Part shown: piece after piece, positions 27,441 to 35,695 of the stretch
How the letters are laid out: the number at the start of each line of letters is the position of its first letter
Numbering within the stretch: the first letter of the stretch is position 1
Source: an uncultured Isosphaeraceae bacterium
GTDB taxonomy: Bacteria > Planctomycetota > Planctomycetia > Isosphaerales > Isosphaeraceae
Assembly (NCBI GenBank): GCA_945957605.1
Contig: CAMFLR010000005.1
Location: 248,001 to 312,000, forward strand
Direction of reading: 5' to 3'
DNA: 64,000 nucleotides
Notes under the pieces: model-generated
The model's database searches: none
Told to the model about the DNA's origin: nothing
What the model saw: the letters and a program-made list of their open reading frames with translations, nothing else
Program-made: the position numbers and the translations under genes

Positions 27441-28991
27441 ATGGCAACTTCGGCAAAGTTCCCGCGGCTCCTGGTTTTTGTCGTCCTTGTCTCAGGAATC
27501 CTCGGCGGCAATTGTCTTGCAGCGCAAGACGGCAAGCCGCCGCGGCCCAATATCGTGTTCATTCTTGCCGATGATATTGGGTATGGCGACCTCGGTTGTT
27601 ACGGCGCAACGCTCGTCAAAACACCCAATCTCGATCGCCTCGCGCGGGGCGGCATGCGATTCGTCAACGGCTACGCACCGTCTGCAGTTTGCACGCCGAC
27701 TCGCTATGCCCTCATGACGGGGCAATATGCTTGGCGGCACGCGCCTGGCTCGCGCATTCTCAGCGGAGTGTCGCCGCTTTGCATTCCGCGAGAGCGGCCC
27801 ACTCTGCCGGGCGTCATCAAGCACGCGGACTACACCACAGCCGTCATCGGCAAGTGGCATCTTGGCCTCGGTGAAGGAGAAACGAATTACAACGGCTTGA
27901 TTTCTCCCGGTCCTCGCGATGTGGGTTTCGACGAGTCTTTCATCATTCCCGCGACCGGCGATCGCACGCCCTGCGTCTATGTTCAGAACGGGGAAGTCGT
28001 CGGGTATGACGCGAACGACCCGATTCGCGTGAGCTACGGCAAACCGATTGGTCACGAGCCAACTGGGGCCAAGAATCCTGAATTGCTCACCATGAAGCAC
28101 AGTCATGGACATGATAACACGATTATCAACGGCATTGGCCGGATCGGGTACATGACCGGCGGCAAGGCTGCACGCTGGAAAGATGAGGACATCGCCGACA
28201 CGATCACCAATCGGGCCGTGTCGTTCATTGATTCGCACAAAGATGCGCCGTTTTTCCTCTATTTCGCGACTCACGATGTTCACGTTCCACGCGTTCCTCA
28301 TCCGCGATTCCGCGGGACGAGCAAGCACGGCACGCGCGGCGATGCGATCCAGGAGCTTGATGCTTCTGTCGGCCGGATTCTTGATGCACTCGAACTCGCC
28401 GGTCTGACCGAGAAAACGCTGGTTGTCTTCACCAGCGATAACGGTGGCGTGATGGATGATGGTTATATCGACGGATCGGGCGATGATAAGAGTGGTCACA
28501 AGTGCAATGGTGTGTTGCGCGGCTTCAAGGGCGGATTGTACGAAGGCGGAACGCGCGTTCCGTTCATCGTGCGATGGCCGGGACACGTGCCTTCAGATGC
28601 CACTTCGCGAGCGATCATCTCGCACGTCGACATGCTCGCAACATTTGGCGCGATCCTGAAGGTTGAGGTCCCTCGCGGCGCGGGGCCCGACAGCATCAAC
28701 CAATCGTCGGCCCTACTTGAAGTCACGCCCAAAAATCCGCCGCGCGATACGCTCGTGCTGCACGGCGGCGGGGGCGGCCTGGCGATTCGTCAAGGCGATT
28801 GGAAATTGATTCCCTCGGGCGGAACTGCTGGATACGCCGCTGCCAAGCAAACCGGCAAAGCCGCTCGCGGCCCCGAGCTTTACAACCTCGCCAATGATCC
28901 TTCCGAGACGAAGAATCTTGCGAGCGAGGAGCCCGATCGCGTTGCCAAGATGACCGATCGCTTGCGTACCATTCGTGAAGGTGGCCGCTGA
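27441..28991 (+). CDS. Exported sulfatase
   Basis: 516 residues from ATG at 27441 (GAGG upstream), signal peptide ending CLAAQ. Sulfatase signature AVCTPTRYALMTGQY with the cysteine at about residue 84 that would be converted to formylglycine. Metal-site residues: ILADDIGYGDLG near the N-terminus and FTSDNGG later; second signature segment VIGKWHLGLGE. FGE-type maturation is expected because the motif is C-x-P-x-R. Planctomycetes use many such enzymes to desulfate algal polysaccharides; the specific substrate is not visible. Its stop directly abuts the convergent stop of the CoA-transferase gene. Confidence 0.93.
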   Translation: MATSAKFPRLLVFVVLVSGILGGNCLAAQDGKPPRPNIVFILADDIGYGDLGCYGATLVKTPNLDRLARGGMRFVNGYAPSAVCTPTRYALMTGQYAWRHAPGSRILSGVSPLCIPRERPTLPGVIKHADYTTAVIGKWHLGLGEGETNYNGLISPGPRDVGFDESFIIPATGDRTPCVYVQNGEVVGYDANDPIRVSYGKPIGHEPTGAKNPELLTMKHSHGHDNTIINGIGRIGYMTGGKAARWKDEDIADTITNRAVSFIDSHKDAPFFLYFATHDVHVPRVPHPRFRGTSKHGTRGDAIQELDASVGRILDALELAGLTEKTLVVFTSDNGGVMDDGYIDGSGDDKSGHKCNGVLRGFKGGLYEGGTRVPFIVRWPGHVPSDATSRAIISHVDMLATFGAILKVEVPRGAGPDSINQSSALLEVTPKNPPRDTLVLHGGGGGLAIRQGDWKLIPSGGTAGYAAAKQTGKAARGPELYNLANDPSETKNLASEEPDRVAKMTDRLRTIREGGR

Positions 28992-29798
28992 TCAGGCGGC
29001 CGATTCATCGCGTGCCTTTGAACCTCGGCCGATCACGTAACGGTGGGGGTCGACTTGCGTGCGGAGGATTTCTAGCTCGTGCGCGGTTGGAGGCGTCGTT
29101 CTTGAGGCGATGTCGGGAATCTCGATCTCGAAGCCTGTGCGCTCGCGAACAAGCGCCGGCGATACGCCTTCGTGAAGCGATAGCACTTCCATGCGGCAAG
29201 TCACGGCGTTGTAGCCCATCACGGCGAGGTCGGTGATCACGCGATATGGTCCGGTTCCTGGCGGCAAACCAGCGGCTTCGCGGGCACCTGGGCCGGTGAG
29301 ATAGCCGGGCGTCGTCACGAAGTCGAGCCGGTCGACGAACCGCTGGCGGTCGTGATTCGTCACCACGATCACCCGCCAGCAGAGCGAGGCCAGATCGTTC
29401 GCACCGCCGCTGCCCGGTAACCGGACGCGCGGGGTGTTGTAGTTGTGGCCGATCATCGTCGAGTTCAGATTGCCGTACGAGTCAATCTGCGCGCCGCCCA
29501 GGAACGCATAGTCGATCATGCCCCGCGTCGCAGTTTCCATCACGTCGCACATGCTCGTCGCCATAAGGCCGCGGTGAAATGTGCGCGAATCGCCCACGCT
29601 GATCGGCATCGTGGGAAGTTGTGGCGCGACTCCACCAGCCTCGAACATGATGACGAGCCCAGGCGCATTCGTCTTCTGCGCCAGCATCGCCGCGGCGCAG
29701 GGGACCCCGGTCCCCACCGCCACGATCGCGCCGTTTTCGAGCAAGCGCGATGCGAGGCAGATCATCAGCTCCATCGCGTTGTATTCAGGATTGGACAT
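28992..29798 (-). CDS. CoA-transferase family, beta subunit (GctB/IpdB-like)
   Basis: 268 residues from MSNPEYNAMELMI at 29798, 2 nt after the stop of the alpha-subunit gene. It shows VAVGTGVPCAAAMLAQ, VIMFEAGGVAPQ, where the glutamate is the likely catalytic or equivalent residue, then FLGGAQIDSYGNLN and RLPGSGGANDLASL, which mark class I CoA-transferase beta subunits of the glutaconate CoA-transferase/IpdB branch. IpdAB members hydrolyse a steroid-ring CoA ester, so transferase activity is not certain. Cytoplasmic. The two genes form a heterodimer-coding pair with no other beta-oxidation gene nearby. Confidence 0.86.
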   Translation of the reverse strand: MSNPEYNAMELMICLASRLLENGAIVAVGTGVPCAAAMLAQKTNAPGLVIMFEAGGVAPQLPTMPISVGDSRTFHRGLMATSMCDVMETATRGMIDYAFLGGAQIDSYGNLNSTMIGHNYNTPRVRLPGSGGANDLASLCWRVIVVTNHDRQRFVDRLDFVTTPGYLTGPGAREAAGLPPGTGPYRVITDLAVMGYNAVTCRMEVLSLHEGVSPALVRERTGFEIEIPDIASRTTPPTAHELEILRTQVDPHRYVIGRGSKARDESAA

Positions 29799-29800
29799 GC

Positions 29801-30808
29801 TCACATTCCCTGGTCGAGCAAAAGCTCGCACGCGCGAAGTTGCCGCATGCGCTCGATTCCGCCGTTACGATGGAGATATTCGTCAAATGAGTCGACGTCG
29901 AAAATGTTGCGCTTCAAGAACGGCAAGTGCGTGTCGGGCGAACGTTCAGCGCAAAGCCACTCACGCAAATGAGGCTCGTCGGAATAATACTCGTAGGGCA
30001 TGTTGCCGGGATAACTGCCGAACGGAACTTCACAAACGGCATCAACGCACGAAAACGGAATCAGCGTGCGATCGGGCTCAGTACGAATCACATCCGTTGG
30101 AATCAGACGCTCACAGGTGATGATCACCCGTTTGGAGGCGCGCGCGAGATCGAGGTCGGCGACGGTTGTGCCGCGAATCCTGCAATTGCCGTAGCGGTCG
30201 GCCTCATGGACGTGAATGGCGGCGACGTCGGGATAAAGGGCAGGAAACGCAACCAGCTTCGCGCCGGTGAATGGACAAATGATGGTTTTTGCCGCACTCA
30301 TGCGAAACGTATCGGTACCCAGCATGCTCCGCGCGGGCAAAAACGGCACGCCCGATGCAGCAGCGCGGAGGCGAACCGCGAGCGCGTAGTTCGACCACTC
30401 GCACGACTCAACCTCGCCCGATTGCATCACTCTGCGCGCATGAGGCGATAGCCCGCGTGCTTCAAGTCCCACGACGTATGCGATATCAACCTTGGCGAGC
30501 AATTTGCCGCGGCCGGTCAGGTTCCCTGCGGCCAGAATCTGAAAGTCGTGAGTCGCAGTGTGGCCGGCGAAGGATAATTCCTGCTTCTTCTGGCGGACGA
30601 TTTCGTGGAGCACGGCGGTGGGAATGCGATCGACACCAAACCCACCGATCGCCAGGTAATCACCGTTGTGAACGAACCGCGTAACGGCGTCACGCACCGA
30701 CATCGTCTTGTCGACCAGTCCCGCGCGTTTGTCGCGAAACGAATGCCGGGCGTCATCGGCTGCGGGATTGGAGAATAGCGTCCCTGAACCCGATTCGCCC
30801 GAACTCAT
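29801..30808 (-). CDS. CoA-transferase family, alpha subunit (GctA/IpdA-like)
   Basis: 335 residues, ATG at 30808 with GAGG about 8 nt upstream. Residues about 30-60 read KTMSVRDAVTRFVHNGDYLA then IGGFGVDRIP, the CoA-binding loop of class I CoA-transferases. RLRAAASGVPFLPARSMLGT and AIHVHEADRYGNCRI fit the GctA/IpdA branch, as does the unusually long N-terminal extension before the core. It is translationally close to the beta subunit (2 nt). The substrate could be a short dicarboxyl-CoA or a ring-cleavage CoA ester; the sequence does not decide. Confidence 0.86.
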   Translation of the reverse strand: MSSGESGSGTLFSNPAADDARHSFRDKRAGLVDKTMSVRDAVTRFVHNGDYLAIGGFGVDRIPTAVLHEIVRQKKQELSFAGHTATHDFQILAAGNLTGRGKLLAKVDIAYVVGLEARGLSPHARRVMQSGEVESCEWSNYALAVRLRAAASGVPFLPARSMLGTDTFRMSAAKTIICPFTGAKLVAFPALYPDVAAIHVHEADRYGNCRIRGTTVADLDLARASKRVIITCERLIPTDVIRTEPDRTLIPFSCVDAVCEVPFGSYPGNMPYEYYSDEPHLREWLCAERSPDTHLPFLKRNIFDVDSFDEYLHRNGGIERMRQLRACELLLDQGM

Positions 30809-30870
30809 CGCAATAACCTCGGCTGTGATTCGATGTCGAGAAGAGAAAATGATAACAAATCAGCACGCGA

Positions 30871-32007
30871 TCACGGCTGAAGTGAGCGATACAACTCGCC
30901 GACGCGTTCGAGTTTCGCCCTGTCTTTCGAGAGCGGACCCCAGACGAAAATCGTCATCCCCGTCGCCGGAGCACGTGCGCCGTGATGAATAACCTCGGCC
31001 ACTTGTTCGAGCGGCACCGGTTCGCCCCACTCGGTCAACTGCACGATCGGCCAGATTTGTTTCGGTTCGCCTTCAATGCCTTTGATGCCAAGGTGTTCGC
31101 CCAAAGCCGTAACGGTCCGTTCGACCCACGCGGGATCGTTCGCGTGACCAAACCGCGCGTGATACGGCATGGGGCTAAACACATCGATGTATGGTGCTTG
31201 GGCTTTCAAGTCGATTGCCAACCGGTTGCGAATTGCACCGTCGCGTTCGTTCGCGGTCCAGGGGCAGTGGAATGTGCCAAGCAGCGCTTTGGGCCGCGTC
31301 TTGTTGCGAATATCGCGAAACTCACGCACCCAGCCGGTGAATACGCCACATCGCCAGTCAACCCATTTTTCTTTATGTGCTGATAGGACGGCGTGTGCAA
31401 TTTCGGCGGGCGATGCGTTTGGCAATTGCACCTTCGCCTCGCGCGCGAATTGATTCACACAGCGCGGGCAGAAGCAAGTTTCGGGCATGTTGGGCTCGGC
31501 CTGCTCCCAGCTTGCGTGAGCGTGATGATAGTCGAGCCAGATGCCATCGATTTCGTGCGTCGCGAGTGCCTTGCGGAACGCGTCCATGCGCCAGGCGCGA
31601 TAGCCGGGATGCGTGGGGCAAACGCCCTGCCAGCCATCAGGCGGCGGACACGGATTGCCGTCGATTCCAATGGGCGCGGCATCAGGATGATCTTTGAGAT
31701 ACCCCGACGCGTGCATCGTATTGAACTCGGCGAACACCTTCGCGCCCTGGGCATGAAGACGATCGATCGCCGCTTTGGTCAGGCCGTCTGAACCGATCCA
31801 GACCGCGTTGATTCCGTAGTCCTTGAGCGACGCGCCACGATCGAGAATCTCAACGGGAACGCCGCCATACACTCCGCGAATCGCCAGGTGCCGCGCGGCT
31901 TTTGGAGCCTGCGCGTGAACGTTAGGAATCGTTGCGAAACTGGCCGCGAACGCGAAAAGCACGATCATAAAAACAAGCGTTGTCTCGTGCCTCTGTCCAC
32001 GTCGCAT
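30871..32007 (-). CDS. Exported putative glycoside hydrolase (GHL-type TIM barrel)
   Basis: 378 residues; signal peptide about 1-32 (MIVLFAFAASFATIPNVHAQ). TIM-barrel pattern of the hypothetical-glycosidase group: LKDYGINAVWIGSDGLTKAA, GAKVFAEFNTMHASGY, then CPTHPGYRAWRMDAF, IDGIWLDYHHAHASWEQ and ETCFCPRCVNQFARE. The Asp in WLDYHH and the CPRC pair are typical of this group, whose substrates are mostly untested. A glycosidase function is inferred from fold only. It precedes the CoA-transferase genes by 62 bp on the same strand but has no obvious functional link to them. Confidence 0.72.
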   Translation of the reverse strand: MRRGQRHETTLVFMIVLFAFAASFATIPNVHAQAPKAARHLAIRGVYGGVPVEILDRGASLKDYGINAVWIGSDGLTKAAIDRLHAQGAKVFAEFNTMHASGYLKDHPDAAPIGIDGNPCPPPDGWQGVCPTHPGYRAWRMDAFRKALATHEIDGIWLDYHHAHASWEQAEPNMPETCFCPRCVNQFAREAKVQLPNASPAEIAHAVLSAHKEKWVDWRCGVFTGWVREFRDIRNKTRPKALLGTFHCPWTANERDGAIRNRLAIDLKAQAPYIDVFSPMPYHARFGHANDPAWVERTVTALGEHLGIKGIEGEPKQIWPIVQLTEWGEPVPLEQVAEVIHHGARAPATGMTIFVWGPLSKDRAKLERVGELYRSLQP

Positions 32008-32014
32008 GAGCCAA

Positions 32015-32047
32015 TCCTGGGATGCGGGTTGCCTCGCCAGCCCAGGA
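32015..32047 (-). terminator. 7-bp hairpin 3' of the small lipoprotein gene
   Basis: TCCTGGG and CCCAGGA arms separated by 19 nt, in the 57-bp gap between the lipoprotein stop (minus strand) and the putative glycosidase start. Candidate terminator or operator; no T-run, so support is modest. Confidence 0.28.
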
Positions 32048-32064
32048 AGGATGCCACTATCAAT

Positions 32065-32502
32065 TTAATTGCGGCGTTTCTGGGCTGGTGCCTTGGGATT
32101 GTTGTCCATGTTCAGGGTACGCAAGAAGTCGGCCTCGCGATAGACGGCAACCGGGTCTGTGCCGATAATCACGTAGGTTACGCTCTCTTCCGCTTTTGAA
32201 TTTGCGTAGTTGAGTTTGACGGTAAAACGCTTGTCGGCTTCCGACGGCGTTTCCGCGCCAATTTCGAACGATGACAATTTGCGGCCGGTCGTCCACTCGT
32301 TATCGACCACCTGAATCGGCGGAGTCTGTTGAGCAAGATCGCCAGGCTTCTTGCCGTCGCGCCAGGCGGTCAGTGCGGTCTCGAGTGACGAGCGCGCGAT
32401 CTCAGCACGAGGGACCACGCTTGGCCCCCCGCACGAGATTGCTGTCATCATCACGCCGGCCAGAACAAACCCCATCGCCAACTTCTGCAAGACCGGCATC
32501 AA
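32065..32502 (-). CDS. Small lipoprotein, partner of the DUF1559 protein
   Basis: 145 residues with a lipoprotein signal: hydrophobic stretch LAMGFVLAGVMMTAI then lipobox AISC at about residues 21-24. The mature part has SSLETALTAWRDGKKPGD, IQVVDNEW, FTVKLNY and TYVIIGTDPVAVYREADFLR. The same layout occurs in the lipoprotein at 33721-34227, so this is a small recurring family. It begins 18 bp after the DUF1559 gene, and this arrangement is typical of planctomycetes. Function unknown; probably an outer- or inner-membrane-anchored periplasmic protein. Confidence 0.78.
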   Translation of the reverse strand: MMPVLQKLAMGFVLAGVMMTAISCGGPSVVPRAEIARSSLETALTAWRDGKKPGDLAQQTPPIQVVDNEWTTGRKLSSFEIGAETPSEADKRFTVKLNYANSKAEESVTYVIIGTDPVAVYREADFLRTLNMDNNPKAPAQKRRN

Positions 32503-32520
32503 TCAAACCTCGTCGTGATA

Positions 32521-33606
32521 TCAATAAGCGTCGGCACTAATCACTTCACCACCGTTACGCGTGCCAAGAGCCCGCCAGGTGGTGATGTTGACCGAATCTT
32601 TGATGAACCGGACCGTGCCGTCGCCCATCAAGGCGTTCACACCGCCAGGGTGACGGCTTGAAGGCGGAATTTGCATCGGCATGTTGGCCATCGTTCCGGG
32701 ATAACCCGTTCCCGCGCACGTCTGCTTGTTCGGCGTTTCGACGTGGTTATAAGTCGTGCAGCACATTTCGCCCATCACCCAGCTCATCCCCTGGCGGCTC
32801 GTGAGTCGCGTGGCGGTGAGTGGATTCGATGCGCGGCAGGTGGTGAGCGTTGAATTGACGTCAGTCGCCGCCGAAGCCGAAATCACCATCTGGTCTGACC
32901 GGGCATCGCCATCGCGAGTGCCGGTGCCGCGGATCTTCTCACTGAAAAAGACGGTGTTGCTGAGGCCGTCGGTCACGTCAGAGAATTTGACTGCGCTGAG
33001 ATAGTAGAAAATCCCCCGCATCGTCTCATTTGGGGCGACGGTGCTCGGCGAATTCTCACCCAGGTCGCACGCCCAGCTTTGCAGGTTGCCCAGGTAATTC
33101 ACGCCGCCGGGCCACGACGCGAGTGCGGGCAAGTCGGATGGGCAAAGAAATGCGTTGATTTGTGTGAGAGACGATGTCATGTTCTCACGATTAGGGTCCT
33201 GGTAGGCCGGCATGAAGGGCACATCGCCCGCCATACCCGGCGTTTCAGGCGGTAGGCTGAAGTTGATCGAGTTGAACAAGTTTCCCTGTTCGATGTAGGC
33301 GAGAAGCTGACTTTGCGCCGACCAGCGGGCGTAAATCGGCGTTCCCGGGACAGACGTGTAAGCGCCTCCCTTGCCGAACGGCAACACGTTTACGGTGCTG
33401 ACGTAGTTGTGAATGGCAATGCCGATTTGCTTCAAATTGTTGACGCACTGGCTGCGCCTGGCCGCCTCGCGCGCCGCCTGAACGGCTGGCAACAAGAGAG
33501 CGATCAAGACGGCGATAATTGCGATGACGACCAGGAGCTCGATGAGCGTAAAGCCCGATCGGCGCGAGGTCCGGAGGAGGCCGATTGGCCCCGGACGAGC
33601 GACCAT
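32521..33606 (-). CDS. DUF1559 pseudopilin-like protein
   Basis: 361 residues. The prepilin-type N-terminal methylation motif reads SGFTLIELLVVIAIIAVL, followed by the hydrophobic helix and PAVQAAREAARRSQCVNNLK, the DUF1559 hallmark. The C-terminus has SSRHPGGVNALMGDGTVRFI, the H-X9-DG sequence that closes the family. Planctomycetes carry tens of such proteins; they are thought to be exported by a type II secretion/pilus-like machinery, but no role is proven. First gene of a two-gene minus-strand unit with the lipoprotein, and divergent from the metal efflux operon. Confidence 0.93.
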   Translation of the reverse strand: MVARPGPIGLLRTSRRSGFTLIELLVVIAIIAVLIALLLPAVQAAREAARRSQCVNNLKQIGIAIHNYVSTVNVLPFGKGGAYTSVPGTPIYARWSAQSQLLAYIEQGNLFNSINFSLPPETPGMAGDVPFMPAYQDPNRENMTSSLTQINAFLCPSDLPALASWPGGVNYLGNLQSWACDLGENSPSTVAPNETMRGIFYYLSAVKFSDVTDGLSNTVFFSEKIRGTGTRDGDARSDQMVISASAATDVNSTLTTCRASNPLTATRLTSRQGMSWVMGEMCCTTYNHVETPNKQTCAGTGYPGTMANMPMQIPPSSRHPGGVNALMGDGTVRFIKDSVNITTWRALGTRNGGEVISADAY

Positions 33607-33720
33607 TGCTCAGCCCTCAAGGATCGATATGATAAGGAAACGATAAAATAACATTGCGAATTCGCGCAAACAACCCATCTTCTACCCTACAGTAGACGCG
33701 CTGGGAGAACAAGTCATATA
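33607..33720. promoter_or_regulatory. Divergent promoter region between DUF1559 and efflux units
   Basis: 114-bp AT-richer gap separating the DUF1559 gene (minus) from the lipoprotein/efflux operon (plus). It holds a perfect 10-bp palindrome GCGAATTCGC at 33656-33665 near its centre and stretches such as GATAAAATAACATT that could carry a -10 element. Both units probably start here; a shared regulator is possible but not shown. Confidence 0.4.
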
Positions 33721-34227
33721 ATGATCGGACGGAGCATGTCGATGGGAAACGCCGTCCGCAACGTAGCGAAATTAAGCCTGATGACGGGGTTGTTGCTCAC
33801 GGGTTGTGGGGGATCGACCCCTGTGCCGGCCGCGCTCGAACCGCCAGGGATCGAAGCTTCGACTCGCGCACTCGTTGCCTCGCTGGGCGAGTGGAAGAGC
33901 GGCAAACGCGGGCCGGGCGGAATGATCGCAGGCAAGCCGGCCGTTGGGATTGTCGATTCGTCTCGCACCGATCGTCCGCTGATCGGCTTTCAGGTGGCTG
34001 GATCGCTGGGCGTACAGGATAAGGCGCGGGCGTTCGTGGTGACGCTCGAACTCGAATCGCCGCGAGAAACGCGAACGGCTCGCTATCTTGTGCTTGGCCA
34101 GGATCCGCTCTGGGTTTTCGCGCAGGAAGATTTTGAGCGAGTGTTGCACTGGGAGCACGCCATGACTCCGGCGCAAAAGGATCAAAAGGCTGAGTCGTCG
34201 AGGGCCGCATCCAATGTCGGGTCCTGA
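33721..34227 (+). CDS. Small lipoprotein paralogue at head of efflux operon
   Basis: 168 residues from ATG at 33721 (an in-frame ATG at 33742 is possible). Lipoprotein signal LSLMTGLLLTGCGG with the lipobox Cys near residue 29. The mature part, LVASLGEWKSGKRGPGG, VGIVDSS, FVVTLELESP and RYLVLGQDPLWVFAQEDFER, lines up with the 32065-32502 lipoprotein across the divergent promoter. It overlaps the efflux adaptor gene by 14 nt, so it is made together with the pump. It may be an accessory periplasmic protein of the pump; this is inference. Confidence 0.75.
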   Translation: MIGRSMSMGNAVRNVAKLSLMTGLLLTGCGGSTPVPAALEPPGIEASTRALVASLGEWKSGKRGPGGMIAGKPAVGIVDSSRTDRPLIGFQVAGSLGVQDKARAFVVTLELESPRETRTARYLVLGQDPLWVFAQEDFERVLHWEHAMTPAQKDQKAESSRAASNVGS

Positions 34228-35695
34228 CGGCGCTCCAAAGAAAAGTGGCGCATTAGCAGCGACGGCGCGAGTCATCTGGGTGGTGATCACGCGGCTGCGA
34301 TTTCTCGCCGTGTTCGTGCTGGTTTTTCTAGTGATCGGTCAGTGGGAATCATTGCGGACGCTTGTGAAACGGCTGACGATTCGCCCCAGCGCCGAAGCTG
34401 CGATCTCGGCCGATACCGAGTTCTTCTGCCCGATGGATCCCGGCGTCGTTTCCGACTGGCCTTCAAAATGCCCCATCTGTTACATGACGCTCGTCCGCCA
34501 CAAAAAAGGCGACGCCGCCCCCCTGCCGGACGGCGTGATCGCGCGAATGCAATTCGCGCCTTATCGGCTATGGCTCGGCGGTATTCGCACGTCTGCGATT
34601 GATTACTCACCGCTGACACGTTCGATCACACTCGAAGGCAAGGTGGCATCCGTCGCCGGAAATGGGACATATCAAGCGACGATTGCAGCATTTCCCGAAG
34701 ACCTCGCCGAAATTGAAAAGGGAATGGCGGTGCGAGTGGTCCTTCCGGAAGACCGCTCGCGCCAGGAATCGACGGCGACGATCGTTTCCCTGAATCCAGC
34801 GAGCGATGAATCGCCGATGCGTCAGGTTGCGATTTCTGGATCCGGTGGCGCGGGATTGGCGGTCGGTAGTCGAGTGCTTGTGGCGTTCAAGGTTGCGGCC
34901 GATCAGGTCGAACCGTTTCGCGCCACACCGACGAGTGCGCCGACGATCAAAAATGGCGAGGCCCGCACGATTTACCGCTGCATGGATCATCGCGACGTCG
35001 TTGCACTCGCGTCGGGAAATTGCCCGAAGGATCAATCGCCACTCATGGCGATCACCCTGCGCGAGAATGAACGCGTGGGCTGGTGGTGCCCGATGCATCC
35101 CGATGTGACTTCGACCTCTGCCGGTGCATCATGCAAGGAATGCGGCGGGATGACGCTAGTTCCGCGCAAACTTTCCTATCGCCGACCGGGAACTGTGCTC
35201 GCAGTGCCTGCCGATGCGGTAATCGACGATGGGTCGCGAACAGTGGTATATGTCGATTCTGGCGCTGGGATGTTTGACGCGAAACAGGTGAAAGTTGGGC
35301 CGCGATTTGGTGATGCGTTTCCGGTGATTTCAGGGTTGGAGCCGGGTGACCGCGTGGCATCGCAAGGGGCGTTTTTGATTGATGCCGAAACGCGCCTGAA
35401 CTCGAACGTGGCGGCGGGATATTTTGGCTCGTCGGCCCCAGCATCGAAGCCGAGTCAAGAGAAAGCCGAGTCGTGGCTTGATGGGTTGGCTACGGCCGAT
35501 CGTCCCCTGGCGCTTGCACAGAAACGCTGTCCCGTCACGAACAAACCGCTGGGCTCGATGGGCGTGCCCGTGAAGGTTACTGCGAAGGGCCAGACGGTGT
35601 TTCTCTGCTGTGATGGCTGCACGGGCGCGATCGAGAAGAACCCCGATCGGTATCTCAAGGCGCTTGCGACCGAGCCGGCAGGGGCGAAGCCGTGA
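34214..35695 (+). CDS. RND efflux adaptor with several heavy-metal-binding motifs
   Basis: 493 residues, CusB-like periplasmic adaptor. One N-terminal TM anchor (about 25-46), not a lipobox. HMBD-type motifs: FFCPMDP...CPICYM (residues 70-91), a degenerate copy YRCMDH...CPKDQ (254-274), and WWCPMHP...CKECGGM (290-313). Residues about 95-250 and 325-415 carry the barrel-sandwich and membrane-proximal parts of the adaptor (VLAVPADAVIDDGSRTVVYV, ISGLEPGDRVASQGAFLID). The C-terminus has a YHS-like segment RCPVTNKPLG...CCDGC (438-469). Stop overlaps the permease start as GTGA. Likely exports Cu+/Ag+ or a similar cation. Confidence 0.85.
   Translation: MSGPDGAPKKSGALAATARVIWVVITRLRFLAVFVLVFLVIGQWESLRTLVKRLTIRPSAEAAISADTEFFCPMDPGVVSDWPSKCPICYMTLVRHKKGDAAPLPDGVIARMQFAPYRLWLGGIRTSAIDYSPLTRSITLEGKVASVAGNGTYQATIAAFPEDLAEIEKGMAVRVVLPEDRSRQESTATIVSLNPASDESPMRQVAISGSGGAGLAVGSRVLVAFKVAADQVEPFRATPTSAPTIKNGEARTIYRCMDHRDVVALASGNCPKDQSPLMAITLRENERVGWWCPMHPDVTSTSAGASCKECGGMTLVPRKLSYRRPGTVLAVPADAVIDDGSRTVVYVDSGAGMFDAKQVKVGPRFGDAFPVISGLEPGDRVASQGAFLIDAETRLNSNVAAGYFGSSAPASKPSQEKAESWLDGLATADRPLALAQKRCPVTNKPLGSMGVPVKVTAKGQTVFLCCDGCTGAIEKNPDRYLKALATEPAGAKP

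Noticed and set aside
27492..28586. 364-codon minus-strand open frame
   Set aside because: Antisense of the sulfatase, which has a complete catalytic signature.
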